Source of the DNA: Diphasiastrum complanatum
Taxonomy: Eukaryota; Streptophyta; Lycopodiopsida; Lycopodiales; Lycopodiaceae
Reading direction: 5' to 3'
Assembly (NCBI GenBank): GCA_029204225.1
Contig: CM055102.1
Location: forward strand, 49,224,522 to 49,288,521
DNA: 64,000 nt
This document shows positions 1 through 10,330 of the stretch, piece by piece. Under the pieces are notes generated by a model that was not told the origin of the DNA, made no database searches, and worked only from the letters and a program-made list of their open reading frames with translations. Within the stretch, counting starts at the first letter, position 1, and each line of letters starts with the position of its first letter. Position numbers and translations under genes: made by a program.

Positions 1-1
1 T

Positions 2-1009
2 GAATGGCACTTAGCAGGTGATTTGAAAACATTGAAATGTATGTATAATGTCTCTCATGGTGCTACATCAAAACACCCTTGTTTGTACTGCATGAAAATG
101 GCAAAAGATGTAACTAGGAGTACATGAATTACTAGAGAATATGCAGATTCAAACTGGAAGCCTGTGCTACCTATCCCCTTAAAATATGTGCATGTTTGCA
201 CTCTTCATGCAGAAGTTAGATTAATAGAAAAGATCATTTGTCTTCATATAGTTTTTGCTTGGAATACTAAGCCAACATCATTAGCAAAGGAAGCTATCTC
301 TCGATTAGAAGATGTTTTATCAAAAGCAGGACTCCATAAAGGACATGTCAAAATTCAAAAAGATGAAAAGCTTTCAGGAAAGAATGGGAACATGCCAACT
401 AAGCCAAGCATGGGAGGAGCAAAAGCACATCGTTTTCTATCAAATCATCTTGGTAAGGCTTCTAATATTCAACACTCAGTCTGGACAGATATTATTGATA
501 CCACTCAAGACTTCGAGAAAGACGGCAAAACCAAAGTACTAAAAGTTGATGTATGGAAAAAGCTTGATAGTATGATTACTATTTTAAGAAAAGAAAAATA
601 CTCTGATATTGATAAGAAAGCTGTCCAAAGGACTTGTGTCAAGTTTGTTAATGCAGTATCAAAAGCAAGAAGATCACATCACTCATTACATGGTTAGTAT
701 AAAATTTTCAAAATGCTTTCGAATTTCCATATATATTTAGATCCAAACATAAGACTAACATTATGATTTTGACATATGTAGCACATACTAAGAGATCATA
801 CAACATTTTTTGTAGATACATATGGAAGCTTGAGTGTATGGTCATCACAAGGGATGGAGAAGTCACACTGGCAAGCACGAGCAGCATTTTATCGAAATAC
901 ACAACATGGAGGAACCAATGAAAAACAAAATTACATTTGTCAATTGTTTCAGTGGTTCTACCGCAGAGTTCAGATATATAACAAAGTCCACACAATACAA
1001 CAAGTTTAG
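2..1009 (+). pseudogene. transposase-like gene, 3' part, broken
   Basis: The frame enters from the left edge. It reads a motif GDLKTLKCMY, then a Cys pair in PCLYCMK, then a His-rich stretch (VHVCTLHAEVRLIEK) and an alpha-helical region. A good intron (GTTAGT donor at 693, TTTTTTGTAG acceptor ending at 815) joins the exon ending at 692 to an exon at 816-1009 encoding WSSQGMEKSHWQARAAF and RNTQHGG, with the phase preserved. A TGA at 125-127 interrupts the first exon. The GDLK + PCxxC + HxxLH layout recalls uncharacterised transposase-like proteins that are repeated in many eukaryotic genomes; I cannot name the family. It lies head to tail with an odd gene cluster and may belong to the same large element. 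Confidence 0.5.
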
Positions 1010-1179
1010 AAAAGCATGCAAGTTCATATAGGAAGAGATAATTAGATGATTGATGAGTAGAAAATCATCATTGTCATCAAATCATGACATGTTTAGAATT
1101 GCTTTGCAAATTCATTGAACAAGAGAGGAGAAATACCCAATGTAAATGTATTGATTGTATTATACCAAAATACAAAGTG

Positions 1180-2587
1180 TTATTCATCATCAGATCTTGT
1201 ATCAGATTCTATGGTAGTATTGTCATGAAGAAATTCTTTGCTAGCGTATGCATCTAATAGATGTGCATTATCCTTATTTCCACTAAGCTCAATATAAGTG
1301 GAATACAATGAATAATGGGAGCTCCTTAAAGGAACATTCCCATCAGTAAAGTCTAAAATGTTCAAAACATAAGATCTTTTGACAAAAATGATCTTATTCG
1401 TCTTAACAAATTTATGTCCTCCTAGGTAAAATGATAAAGCTTTAACTGCCATTATAAGACTCTCCCCGACTGGGCTCAGCTTGGAATAACCACCTCGTCT
1501 CGTAGCAAAATCATCTACTATGAGAGCATCCTGCAATAGGAAATATGTTAGCAAAAACACATTCAATGATTGAAAACATTCAAATGCAACATTCTTCTTC
1601 ATCAGCAGCAACCAAATCAGGATGATCAATATAATGACCACGCACTGAAGTGGAATCATTAGTGAAATGCATTAATGATGGACGAGGGAAGCCCATTTGG
1701 GATTGAAATGTCGTGAATTCTTCATCGGATGGTCTGCCTCGCCCATCCTCAGCTATATTTGATAAAGTCTTATTCAGGCATTCTTCACCGGTCATAAGTC
1801 CCTCCTCATCATCAAAATCAATACCAGCAACAAGGTCATCTGTTTCAAAAACTACAAAGTCGAAGAATTCGGAAATTGTGTCGGATAATAAACATAGAAC
1901 CTCGTCCTCACGATAGTCAAAAAATTTACATAAATCAGTAGTAGTAAGATATACATCATCATTAATATAATATACAGACAAATTGAAAAGACATTTTGAC
2001 TCCTCCATAGATTTGGATTCATCATCAGATGTATTTTGGCCAATGAAAGAATCCCGGAGAACATCAGTATTTACATCAATAAAGTCACTTTCCTTATCAG
2101 GAGTGTCGATAAGAAAGTGACTGATATCCTTAATAGTTGACTGAATAGAGGATGGTGCAAAAGGAGGGTCAGCAACAGAAACTTCATCATCATCTGGGAT
2201 CTGAACTAGGAAAAGTACAAAACCACTCTGAAATTCAACCAATCGACATTTCTTGTTGCAATACGGACATGTTGAACTGCTTTTGAAAAGATCAAACAAT
2301 TTGGTGAACATTCTATCCAGTCTATGTCTGAAAGCTGGGAAGAAATGAACAAGATCAGTATAATGCATGTACTTGAGTGAACCTATGGAGAAAACAGGCT
2401 TACTAAGTATATCTCTGAATTTGACATAATGGTCATAAAATACGTCAGAATTTGATTGTGCAGTCCTGAAAACATGTAGATATGGCCCTAATAGACTGTG
2501 GAAATAGTCTAGGTTTTCAGTAATCCCAAATTCACTAAGAAATGAACTCAAGCCTGAATATTGTGAGGATGATGAGGAAGAGGCCAT
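1180..2587 (-). CDS. unknown two-exon gene, Cys4 motif, acidic
   Basis: Exon 1 (2587-1613) starts at ATG in MASSSSSSQYSG; exon 2 is 1530-1180. The intron 1531-1612 has a GTTGCT donor and a TATTGCAG acceptor, and joining in phase 0 gives an uninterrupted protein of about 441 residues. Visible parts are a Ser-rich N-terminus, a helical region, a possible zinc-binding pair of cysteines in CPYCNKKC near residue 120, a long Asp/Glu-rich middle, and a C-terminal basic/hydrophobic block (RRGGYSKLSPVGESL, KIIFVKRSYVLNILDF). I do not recognise the family. The segment YLTTTDLCKFFDY faintly resembles KilA-N/Bro-type motifs, which is not enough for a call. It is divergent from the histone/Ulp1 gene and shares its upstream region. 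The alternative donor further downstream meets a stop, so the donor at 1612 is preferred. Confidence 0.5.
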
Positions 2588-3140
2588 GGTGTAACGTGAA
2601 TATCGCACTTGTGCGTGAGGGAGAACTCAACCAAAACTAACTATCAAAATGGCGCACAAGAGGGATATGTATGGCAGACAGATACCGAATATCGCACTTG
2701 TGTGCGAGTAGGTATAGTTGCAAGCAGACAGAAGGCAATGAGCGCGCACAAGAGCGATATGCCACAAATTTTGAGAACGGAAAAGGTAAAAAATTAATCG
2801 ATTTTCATGCCATTTATACTAAATTTTTGCACGTGTAGTCAACGGACTTAGGACACGTGTCAATTTTCAATTGGACTACAGGCGCAGGCACGTGTGAGGT
2901 GACACCAACACAGGTGTGAAATGACACCTGGACACGTGTCGCATGTTCATTCGTTTGCTCAACAACGTGTGTCGCTTTTGCATTAGATCGTACAAATCCC
3001 ACACGTGTAATGTGACAGGGTGACATGTGTCACTCTCGCATTTGTCTGTACAACTCCCACACGTGTGATAGGACGTTCTTTCGCACGTGCGAACTGCGAT
3101 ATAAAATTACAAACTTCGATGAATTTTTTTCCCTTCATTA
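2588..3140. promoter_or_regulatory. shared upstream region with G-box cluster
   Basis: This lies between two divergent genes. Seven perfect CACGTG palindromes occur within 260 bp, at 2830, 2854, 2889, 2933, 3002, 3060 and 3084, several extended to ACACGTGTC. In plants this is the G-box/ABRE core bound by bZIP and bHLH factors; chance expectation is about one per 4 kb. A TATAAAA-like string follows at about 3098-3106, facing the + gene. Copies of the palindrome CGCACTTGTGCG or close variants, mostly preceded by ATAT, occur at 2601, 2651 (inverted), 2690 and 2744 (inverted), and again at 3528 and 3621 beyond the MITE. Regulatory function is inferred; transposon subterminal repeats bound by the transposase are an equal possibility. 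Confidence 0.55.
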
Positions 3141-3508
3141 GAGGAGTTCTAAATCCAAAAAAGACCCTTTGTAAAGATTCTTTTTATATTTTTTCTCAAT
3201 TTTTTCTTACACATGGACCAATCAAAACACTCAAATTTGAAATCTATGTAACGTAACTTTTTGAGTCCACATTTTGAATCCACACTAAAAATTGAATAAC
3301 TTTTTAGTGGTAAGTCCGAATTTAGCGGAGTTTGGTGCATTGGAAAGCGCTCGACAAGGGCTTTTCAATGATATGTTAAATGACATACTTCTGAGCTACG
3401 ATTAAAAAGTTATGGCAAGTCAAAAGTATTAGCGTTATAATACGTTAATAATATAAACTACATCTTGCACGAATTCTTAAAGGGTCTTTTTGGAGCTCAA
3501 AACTCCTC
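3141..3508. mobile_element. MITE with TA duplication
   Basis: A 368-bp non-coding segment begins GAGGAGTTCT and ends with the inverted AAACTCCTC. The terminal inverted repeats run about 30 bp and include CCAAAAAGACCCTTT on both sides. TA flanks both ends (3139-3140 and 3509-3510), as in Tc1/mariner-type (Stowaway-like) MITEs. It sits between the G-box cluster and the ATG of the + gene, splitting the CGCACTTGTGCG motif field into two parts. Confidence 0.6.
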
Positions 3509-3796
3509 TAATGTTTTTTAGGCTCCGCATATCGCATTTGTGCGTTTCCTTCACAATCAAAATTCCTCCTACCACCTTCCATGCGCACAGGTCCGATACG
3601 TCTGCCTACATGTCACCCCATATCGCACTTGTGCGTCTTTCCTCAAAACTAATCGTTCTCTTTGATATTCGGCTCACACAGGTCCAATATACCGTACATT
3701 CTGTCCGTACATATCAGTCCTCTGCGACTTCTTTATCATCCCTCCCTGCTCATCCTAACCGTCATGCACAAGTCTACTATCACATAGTACACATCC

Positions 3797-4065
3797 ATGG
3801 ATAGGAGAAAGCAGACAAGGAAGGACTTCTTCTCTCCTGGCTCATCCTCATCCCCTACGGTTGCCATCACACCACCCGCTAGACCTAGAATGCACAACCG
3901 TAGCAGGAGGCTCTCTGAGATACGCAAGTATCAGAGATCAACAATTCTGTTGATCCCAAGAGCTCCATTCTACCGTGTTGTCCGGAACATAATAAGAAAT
4001 GATCTTGGACTGCTCTTCAGTGCCTTCAGGAGGCTGTTGAAGATTACATTAGTCTTTTTTTTTAG
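3797..4065 (+). pseudogene. CENH3-like histone H3, N-terminal two thirds
   Basis: From ATG 3797 the protein opens MDRRKQTRKDF, reminiscent of the H3 tail, then has a Ser/Pro linker. The histone fold follows: RKYQRSTILLIPRAPF matches the H3 alphaN/alpha1 region, with the LLIP typical of plant CENH3. The frame then shifts by one near 4025; the next frame gives LQEAVEDYISLFF (alpha2), with about five residues missing in loop 1, and a TAG stop at 4063-4065. The alpha2-alpha3 spacing is otherwise exactly that of H3. Canonical H3 is excluded by the many substitutions; CENH3-like is favoured by LLIP, EDY and KDF. The reading frame after the stop carries alpha3 and continues into the protease gene, so this is the front of one damaged gene. 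A small intron hiding the frameshift cannot be fully excluded. Confidence 0.65.
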
Positions 4066-5491
4066 GATTCTTTTTTGCTTGCCATCCATTCCAAGAGGGT
4101 TACCATAATGCCCAAGGATTTTCAGCTCCTGAAGAGGATGAGGGATAGGTACTGTAGGTTACATATATTTCAGCCTGTTGTTCCTAGACCAACTCTTGTA
4201 GATAGGACTGATCTTCCTATGAAGCATCCTAGGAAGCAGACAGCCCCCAAGCGTGCTCCTAAGAAAGTGAAGCCTAACCCGAAATCCATTGTAGATAATG
4301 TTATAAATATAGCTAGCTCTGTTTTGGATACCCCTTCAATTGCTATAAATACTACACATTCACCTCCTCCTCCTCCTCCTCCAAATTTTTATACATATAT
4401 AGATTCAGATGATTATCTTAAATTTGAGAAAGACATATCCGATGCTATAGATACTATTGGTACTCCTTTTTGCTTTAGACTAGATGAAGTTGATTTTAGT
4501 ATCAATTTTAGAGTTATAGATTGCTTGGATCTCAAAGTCAGACGGACTCCTATCAGTGATCTTGTGATAGAGTCCGGACTCACACTCTTGCAATATGACA
4601 TTGCAAGAGATTCATCAAATGAGTTGTTGGTGCTGAGCAACTTTCTGCTTCAGGCCTTCAAGGAGAACAATGACACATTGTCACAGTGTCTGACAAGTGG
4701 ATTCACACCAGCAACAAAGTATCTGCTCATACCTTATCATACGAAGTAAGATATATTAAATGCTTCTTGCTGTTTTATGTATTAACATTGGCATTGTCAA
4801 TGGAAATAGTTCTCAGAATTGCAGCTAAAGAAATTTCAATCTTATTTTGCAATGACCACTGGAGTTTAAACCTGATCTCTATTAAGAGATCTATAAATAA
4901 TATTATTAAAGGCTTTTGTGTCAAGATGAATTCGGCGAGAAATACGCATAAGGATGTAGATATGTACCTTCCATATCTAAGTAAATATATTCCTACAGAC
5001 GTTCCCCATTCCGTGGATTGGCAGATCGTCAGTTTGGAGGTAAACTATGTCTTTCTTAATTGCTTTTGAAAATCAGTATTCTGATGAAATATTCTCAATC
5101 TAACCTTCTGTTTCATAATTGATTTCTTGTGTGCTGAATTATTTTGCAGTCACCCCAGCAAAATGATTCATTCAGCTGTGGGTGGTACACATTATACAAT
5201 GCCAAGTTGTTTTTAGAGTGGTTCGTCCTTAAACAAGATGTTGATATTTCTAAGGTAATAAATTTTGTTTATTCTTATTTTGGATTCATGATTAGTTTTC
5301 TATTATGGTGATGTTTTTGGCCATTACTAATACATGAATGTTCTATTTTGCAGTTTACACTTTCTGAGTACACATCAAGCCAGGTGTACAGATTTAGACA
5401 AGAAATTATCTTGAGTATACTGGCTAAGGCAAGGCTTCAGCCTCCCATTATTGATGACGGTGCAAAGGATGATGTAGTTATACTAAATTAA
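4066..5491 (+). CDS. histone alpha3 + Ulp1/C48-like protease, 4 exons
   Basis: The open frame starts inside the histone fold (LAIHSKRVTIMPKDF, H3 alpha3) and runs through a basic Lys/Pro-rich linker, a proline run (residues about 100-107) and an acidic domain. It splices 4745/4817, 5039/5150 and 5254/5354 with canonical GT-AG sites and matching phases. Downstream exons give NDHWSLNLISI (catalytic His of Ulp1-type SUMO proteases) and SPQQNDSFSCGWYTLYNA (oxyanion Gln and catalytic Cys). The C-terminus ends at TAA 5491. The Asp of the triad is not clear between His and Cys. Ulp1 domains are also common in plant DNA transposons, so the gene may be transposon-encoded. What is unusual is the histone fold in frame with it. 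The start is uncertain because the front is broken (3797-4065). Confidence 0.65.
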
Positions 5492-5686
5492 GATCAGAAA
5501 AAATATAAATAGCATAGAACAAAAATACATGTATAGACTTCATAGAAAAATATACATTGATATATCAAATGCTGTTCCAGTTTATGAATTTGAAAGCACA
5601 AAATACATGTATAGATGCCCAACTTGGGCTTTCATTTATTGAATGAAAGAGTGTATACACAGATTTTTACTAAAGTTTATTTGAAA

Positions 5687-7063
5687 CTATTGTTCTCCCA
5701 CAATGGTGATTGTTGTAGGTAGATCTTTGCAGCATGTTATCAGCTCCTGTCTTTTTCGCATCTATGACATGGCAAATATTAGTGAATGTGCAATTGTAAA
5801 TGATGACATTTTCTATTATTTTGTTCTATTTTGAAATGGCAATAAACATAAAGTACTTACGAGTCTTCCGTTGATGATAAATTTGAAATATGTTGGTAGA
5901 TTGGTTTGTAATAGCATGAGCTCTGTTCTGATAAAATCAAGCTTCCAATGCTCTTTTACCTCAACCATAGTCAAAATATTTCTCATTGTAGATAATGCTT
6001 ATCTCCATTCGGTTTGTGTGACCATTTAGTTCAAAGTCTTGATCCAGTGGTAGCCATGTACCTTCAATTTTCTTGTATCTCTGGTAGCTAAATGTGAGAC
6101 TGAGTATTTGCTTTTCGATATGTTAACGAAAGATCATTGAGGACTTTTTAATCCTGCATTCTATGTCATTATTTGCTTTACTATCCCAGCCTTGATCCAT
6201 GAGATCTGACAAAGTCTCATCTGATAAATCCTTGCAAACAAATAAAGTTGGTGTCCTATGAACACTAGCACTCGAGAAAAAATCAAAAAATATATGCAAT
6301 GACATAAACCAACTTAGGTGAATAATTTTCGAGTCTGTGCTTATTTTCATAGCATTTCTAATATCAATGAGTAGCTTGCATCTCAAGGATTCAGAAACAA
6401 TGTTGTCAAGAGTAGGTCACTCATCACTTTGAAAACTAGGCAATGGAATTGCTTTGAGCTTGCCAAAACCTCCATCTGTTTGTGGCGTATATAAAGATTC
6501 ATAAAAATAGATACCACAATCTGCAAGTTCCTTTGGACTTCTTCCTCTGTATTGCAGCTTTCCAGCATCAGAGTGAATCACGTCTAATATTCCTGCAAGT
6601 GATTGTGCGGGCTCCCATTCACTTATGCATGATGGATATAAATCTGAAAGAAAAAAACAATGTTGAAGCATTTACATCATAATCTGAAGAGCATCAATAA
6701 AGGAAATCACCTATGATTGCTGTAGAGTGCATATGTTTTGATATACTTACAATTACATTTTTGATGATCATGAGGATTGATATCATGTACTTTGATTTCT
6801 GAATGCATATATACATGTTGCACTAAGACTTCTGATATCGATTGACATCCCAGGGTAATTTTTGCTTTTCAATAAGATTTGTAAGTCATTTTTGCTCTTT
6901 TCTTTTGTCGAAAATTGCCCTTTGATGATGGATGTAGCAATACCCATGAGTTCTTCGTATATTTTGTTGGCTTCCAGTTATCAGCTTCATCTTTCTCATT
7001 GTAAAGAATCACAGAATCGATTGTAGATCTGGGTCACCTTGCCATTGCTATTTTCAGAGCTTG
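5687..7063 (-). pseudogene. unknown multi-exon gene, broken
   Basis: It is convergent with the protease gene, about 200 bp away. From right to left: a segment with DSVILYNEKDEADNWKPTK ending at a GTAAGT donor (6750), an exon from 6643 (LYPSCISEWEPAQSLAG, FYESLYTPQTDGGFGKL), a continuing frame to about 6000, then an exon ending at 5861 and a last exon 5761-5687 ending TIVGEQ. The introns 6644-6750 and 5762-5860 have canonical ends and preserve phase. The frame is broken by TGA stops near 7047 and 6880, TGA at 6417-6419, TAA at 6123-6125 and a frameshift near 5985. I recognise no family. The regular exon structure shows it was once a real gene of about 400 residues, and it lies inside the inverted-repeat bracket at 3141-7506. 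Confidence 0.45.
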
Positions 7064-7384
7064 GGCGCCAAAAATCTCTCTGATATGATACTTAATTTCA
7101 ATCTTTCGTATCACATTTAATCTATTGTGAATGCCAACATATTCACAGTTACTGCGTATACCATATTTTATGTAACTGTACATACTATATTTCTATAACT
7201 GTAACTAGTATAGTTAGAAAATTTCATTATGCTAACCAGCATAGTCAAGTAAATTTCACTTGAGGTATTGACGTCGGGCAGATTAGCATGTGTCGGGCAG
7301 GAAGAAGAAACCAATGGGATACGTCCATGTTGCCCGGACACAAATTTCAAAGTTTTCTATATTGCATTTTTATTTTTTAGTTAA

Positions 7385-7506
7385 TTTGAACTACGTTACG
7401 TAGATTTCAAATCTGTGCATTTTGATTGGGCCTAGTGACGGTTGAAACTAAAGAAAAAAAATAAAAGTATATTTACAAAGGGTCTTTTTGATATTGAGAA
7501 CTCCTC
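7385..7506 (-). repeat. inverted partner of the MITE's left end
   Basis: Read on the minus strand from 7506, this matches 3141-3260 for about 120 bp at roughly 75 percent by eye. It shares GAGGAGTTCT, AGACCCTTTGTAAA, CCAATCAAAA, ATTTGAAATCTA and GTAACGTA. TA follows at 7507-7508 as at the other end. It may be half of a second MITE copy, or the right terminal repeat of a 4.4-kb element running 3141-7506. Confidence 0.55.
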
Positions 7507-7508
7507 TA

Positions 7509-8100
7509 ATGTTCTTCGTTGGTGGAGCTATATCTTCGTTAAGCTATGACCTTTTTGTTCGTTGGGGGAATTTTGATGAATAAATCAAAAGTTATGGCAA
7601 ATGGGATATCTTTTCAGTGTGACCAAAGTCATTTGCAAGGTGTCAAATGGCACTTTTGCATGTCAAATAGATATCTCATCTTTGTTAGGCAATAACTTTC
7701 TTGTTCATTGGCAGAACTATAGCAATATGGTATGTGTTGAAAAGCTCATGGTACACACTTTGAATTTCAATGTACTGGTCAAAAGTTATAGCTAATTAGT
7801 GTCTGATACTTTGTGACACTTTGAGTTGAATGGCACTATAGGTAACCATATAAGTTAAATGGCGGGTAGCATAAAACACTCGGAATATGACATCTAAATG
7901 TTGTCAGATATTCTTCTCTCTCCATGTAATCTCTCTCTAAATTCAAACTTGTTAAAGGGCCCATTTTGAGCCCATATTTTGAAAATTTAAGTCGAGAATG
8001 GTACTTTTGGCCAAAGACTCATGGGATGTTGTATCTTATATTGAATTTGACACCAAAAGCAAATTTTCCTGCCATAGCAAGATGGCAAAGTCCTTGCTAT
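7509..8100. other. no gene seen
   Basis: AT-rich sequence with several short look-alike phrases (AAAGTTATGGCAA and variants near 3410, 7580 and 7785) but no supported gene. Confidence 0.5.
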
Positions 8101-9460
8101 TGAAGCTCTAACCCTAAAAGATTCAAAATTCTCATATATTAGCACAACCAATAGTTCTTTAGAAGCATGGGACATTTTGACTAGCCTTCATGAAGTCAAA
8201 GATTTGTGTATCAAAGATGTTGCTAAGAAAGAAGTTGTTTACTTTCAGGATAGATGAGTTTGATACAATGGTTGTGCATGTCAATTATTTTAACTTGTCG
8301 TTGTTAGAGCAAATGGCTTAAAAATGTTCATGTTGATCAACAAGATGCACAAGTGAACCTAATAGAAAATCACTTGATAAAGAAATAATTTAGTAGAGTT
8401 TTGTAAGAGGATCCAGTAGGATAACACTACCATGGAGACTTATTGATGACATTGACTCATGCTCTTTTGTAGAAAAACCAAAACAATTTCATGAGGCCAT
8501 GACACATCCAGATGCATATAGGTGAAAGCATGCAACGGACAAAGAATATAACTCATTAATGAATAATCAAGCATGGTAGCTCCCAAAAGACAGAACTTTT
8601 ACTTTTTGCAAAAGGATATTCAAAGTCAAGTATAAGGTAGATAGACTAATTGACTTGAAAGACTTTATATTAGTTTGAACCTCAACATTTTGCTCAATAT
8701 GAAGCCCCAATAATGATATATCCCTTTAAAATTCACTTTCAATCTCTCAACAAATACTACTTCAATCCTTTTCTAGAGAAAATCTCTTTCCCTTAGCAAA
8801 TAGAGAGTCTTATTCAAGAGTTATAAGTTATCCTTTTTATGATGGATGTATTACATATTCAATTCAAATTCTTTTGTCAACTCCACGAACTATATGATTG
8901 AAAAATTCTTAAGATTCATCTAGTGTAGTAGCTACAAATCCTTCATTGAAAGCATAAACCTCTTGTGCATTGCAACTTCATGGATAGCATCAAGTCCTCC
9001 ATGACTTGCACTAGCTTTAACAAACTTTTCAATTTTGACAATTGGGCATGCTATTGAAAGCTCTAAGGGGTATCAATTATACAAATGGCGACCTAGCTTC
9101 TTAGATATTACTTGTATGAGCCCTTGAGCATTTTTGAGATGGAAAGTACAATCGATATTTGAAGAGGACATTGTATTCTAAAAGTTAATGTGCATGGTTC
9201 GACTCTATTTTGCATGCCATCCTAGTGTACTTATAAGAGCCTAACATCCTAGTTTTTGTGATTGGCACATTTGTCATCTATAAATAATTTACATGGAGAT
9301 ATGAGATTAGTTGTTGGTTTACTAAGATTAACATTTGATCCTGAAGCATTTTCTTTAGCAATCACATTTTTGTGTTCTTGCAAGTACATCATGAATACCA
9401 TCCTTGGAAATCAAGCTCATTGAGCAATTTAGTGGAGAGAATTTCTATATGTGGAAGTTC
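8101..9460 (+). pseudogene. decayed Ty1/copia fragments
   Basis: Three pieces can be read. Around 8150-8240 the phrase LEAWDILTSLHEVKD resembles the copia gag domain (UBN2). Around 8500-8650 the phrases DKEYNSLMNNQAW and RIFKVKYKVD resemble the start of copia reverse transcriptase. At 9405-9460 IKLIEQFSGENFYMWKF resembles the start of copia gag and is cut exactly where the LTR at 9461 begins. Stops occur everywhere else. These are old remnants, probably of more than one insertion. Confidence 0.45.
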
Positions 9461-9750
9461 TGTTGAAGAGTAATGCATATTTTACCCCTTTGGCTTAGCA
9501 CTAATTATGTTGTAAGTTGTACATAACTCATGGGGCATGTTATTAATTAAATACATGAGACTCCCCTTTTGTAAGCTAAGTAAATTAGTGCAAGTGGCCC
9601 ACTTGGCCAAGTAGCTCACTCATATGGTTGACACCTAGACTTTCCATGCATGTATTTGAGGTGCTTGCCTCACAAGGAATTTGGAGGACCCACCTCGTCC
9701 TCTCTCTCTCTCTAGAAATTCATTTTATCTTCTAACTTTTGGTGTTGTGA
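9461..9750 (+). repeat. 5' LTR of copia A
   Basis: About 290 bp beginning TGTTGAAGAG, containing a CT run near 9698-9712 and ending near TGTTGTGA. It pairs with 12911-13212 at roughly 90 percent. Confidence 0.75.
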
Positions 9751-9843
9751 GGTGAGCTTCAAAGCACATGACACCTCATAGACATTGGTAAGGAGACAGG
9801 TGATGGTCAGCAAGTATGCCTTGGAGATAACTCTACACATGAA

Positions 9844-10330
9844 GTGAGGGGCAAAGGCACAGTTCCTGTGCAGCTGTCATCAGGAGAGGTGAAGGTAATC
9901 AAGAGTGTGTTGCATGGACCAGGGTTAGCTAAAAACTTGCTATCTATTGGTGCCATTATCAAACAGAACATGCTGGTGGAGTTTGACGAATCTACTTGTT
10001 TGGTAAAACACAAAGATCAAAGCTTCAAGGTGGTAGACAAGGGAATGCAAGAAGGGGATCTTTAAAAAATTTTACACCACCATTCCTAGCCAAGAGGCCT
10101 TGTCAACAAGGGATTCTAATCAAGACAAGCTTTGGCACGAGAGGTATGGTCATTTGAGCTATCAAAGTTTACAAGTTTTGAAGAAGCACAATATGGTAGT
10201 AGATCTTCCTAGCATTAAGTCTTCTTCAGATACATGTGAGGCTTGTGCACTAGGAAAGTAACAAAGGCAAAGTTTCCAAAGGGAAAAGCTACCAAGGCCA
10301 AGGGCATTTTTGAGCTCGTGCATTCAGATT
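9844..10330 (+). pseudogene. copia A protease tail and GAG-pre-integrase
   Basis: The frame at 9844-10065 reads KGTVPVQLSSGEVKVI and GLAKNLLSIG, the part of copia polyprotein after the protease active site. After a frameshift, LWHERYGHLSYQSLQVLKK and CEACALGK give the zinc-binding GAG-pre-integrase region. A stop follows the last Cys motif. The N-terminal protease half with the catalytic Asp is absent. Confidence 0.65.

Noticed and set aside
1613-2587. Giant-virus origin for the Cys4 gene through a KilA-N/Bro-like phrase
   Set aside because: The resemblance is a few residues long and the gene has an intron; nothing else viral is nearby.
2641-3090. CRISPR-like array in the repeated CGCACTTGTGCG/CACGTG region
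   Set aside because: Repeats are short palindromes in both orientations with irregular spacing, in eukaryotic DNA.
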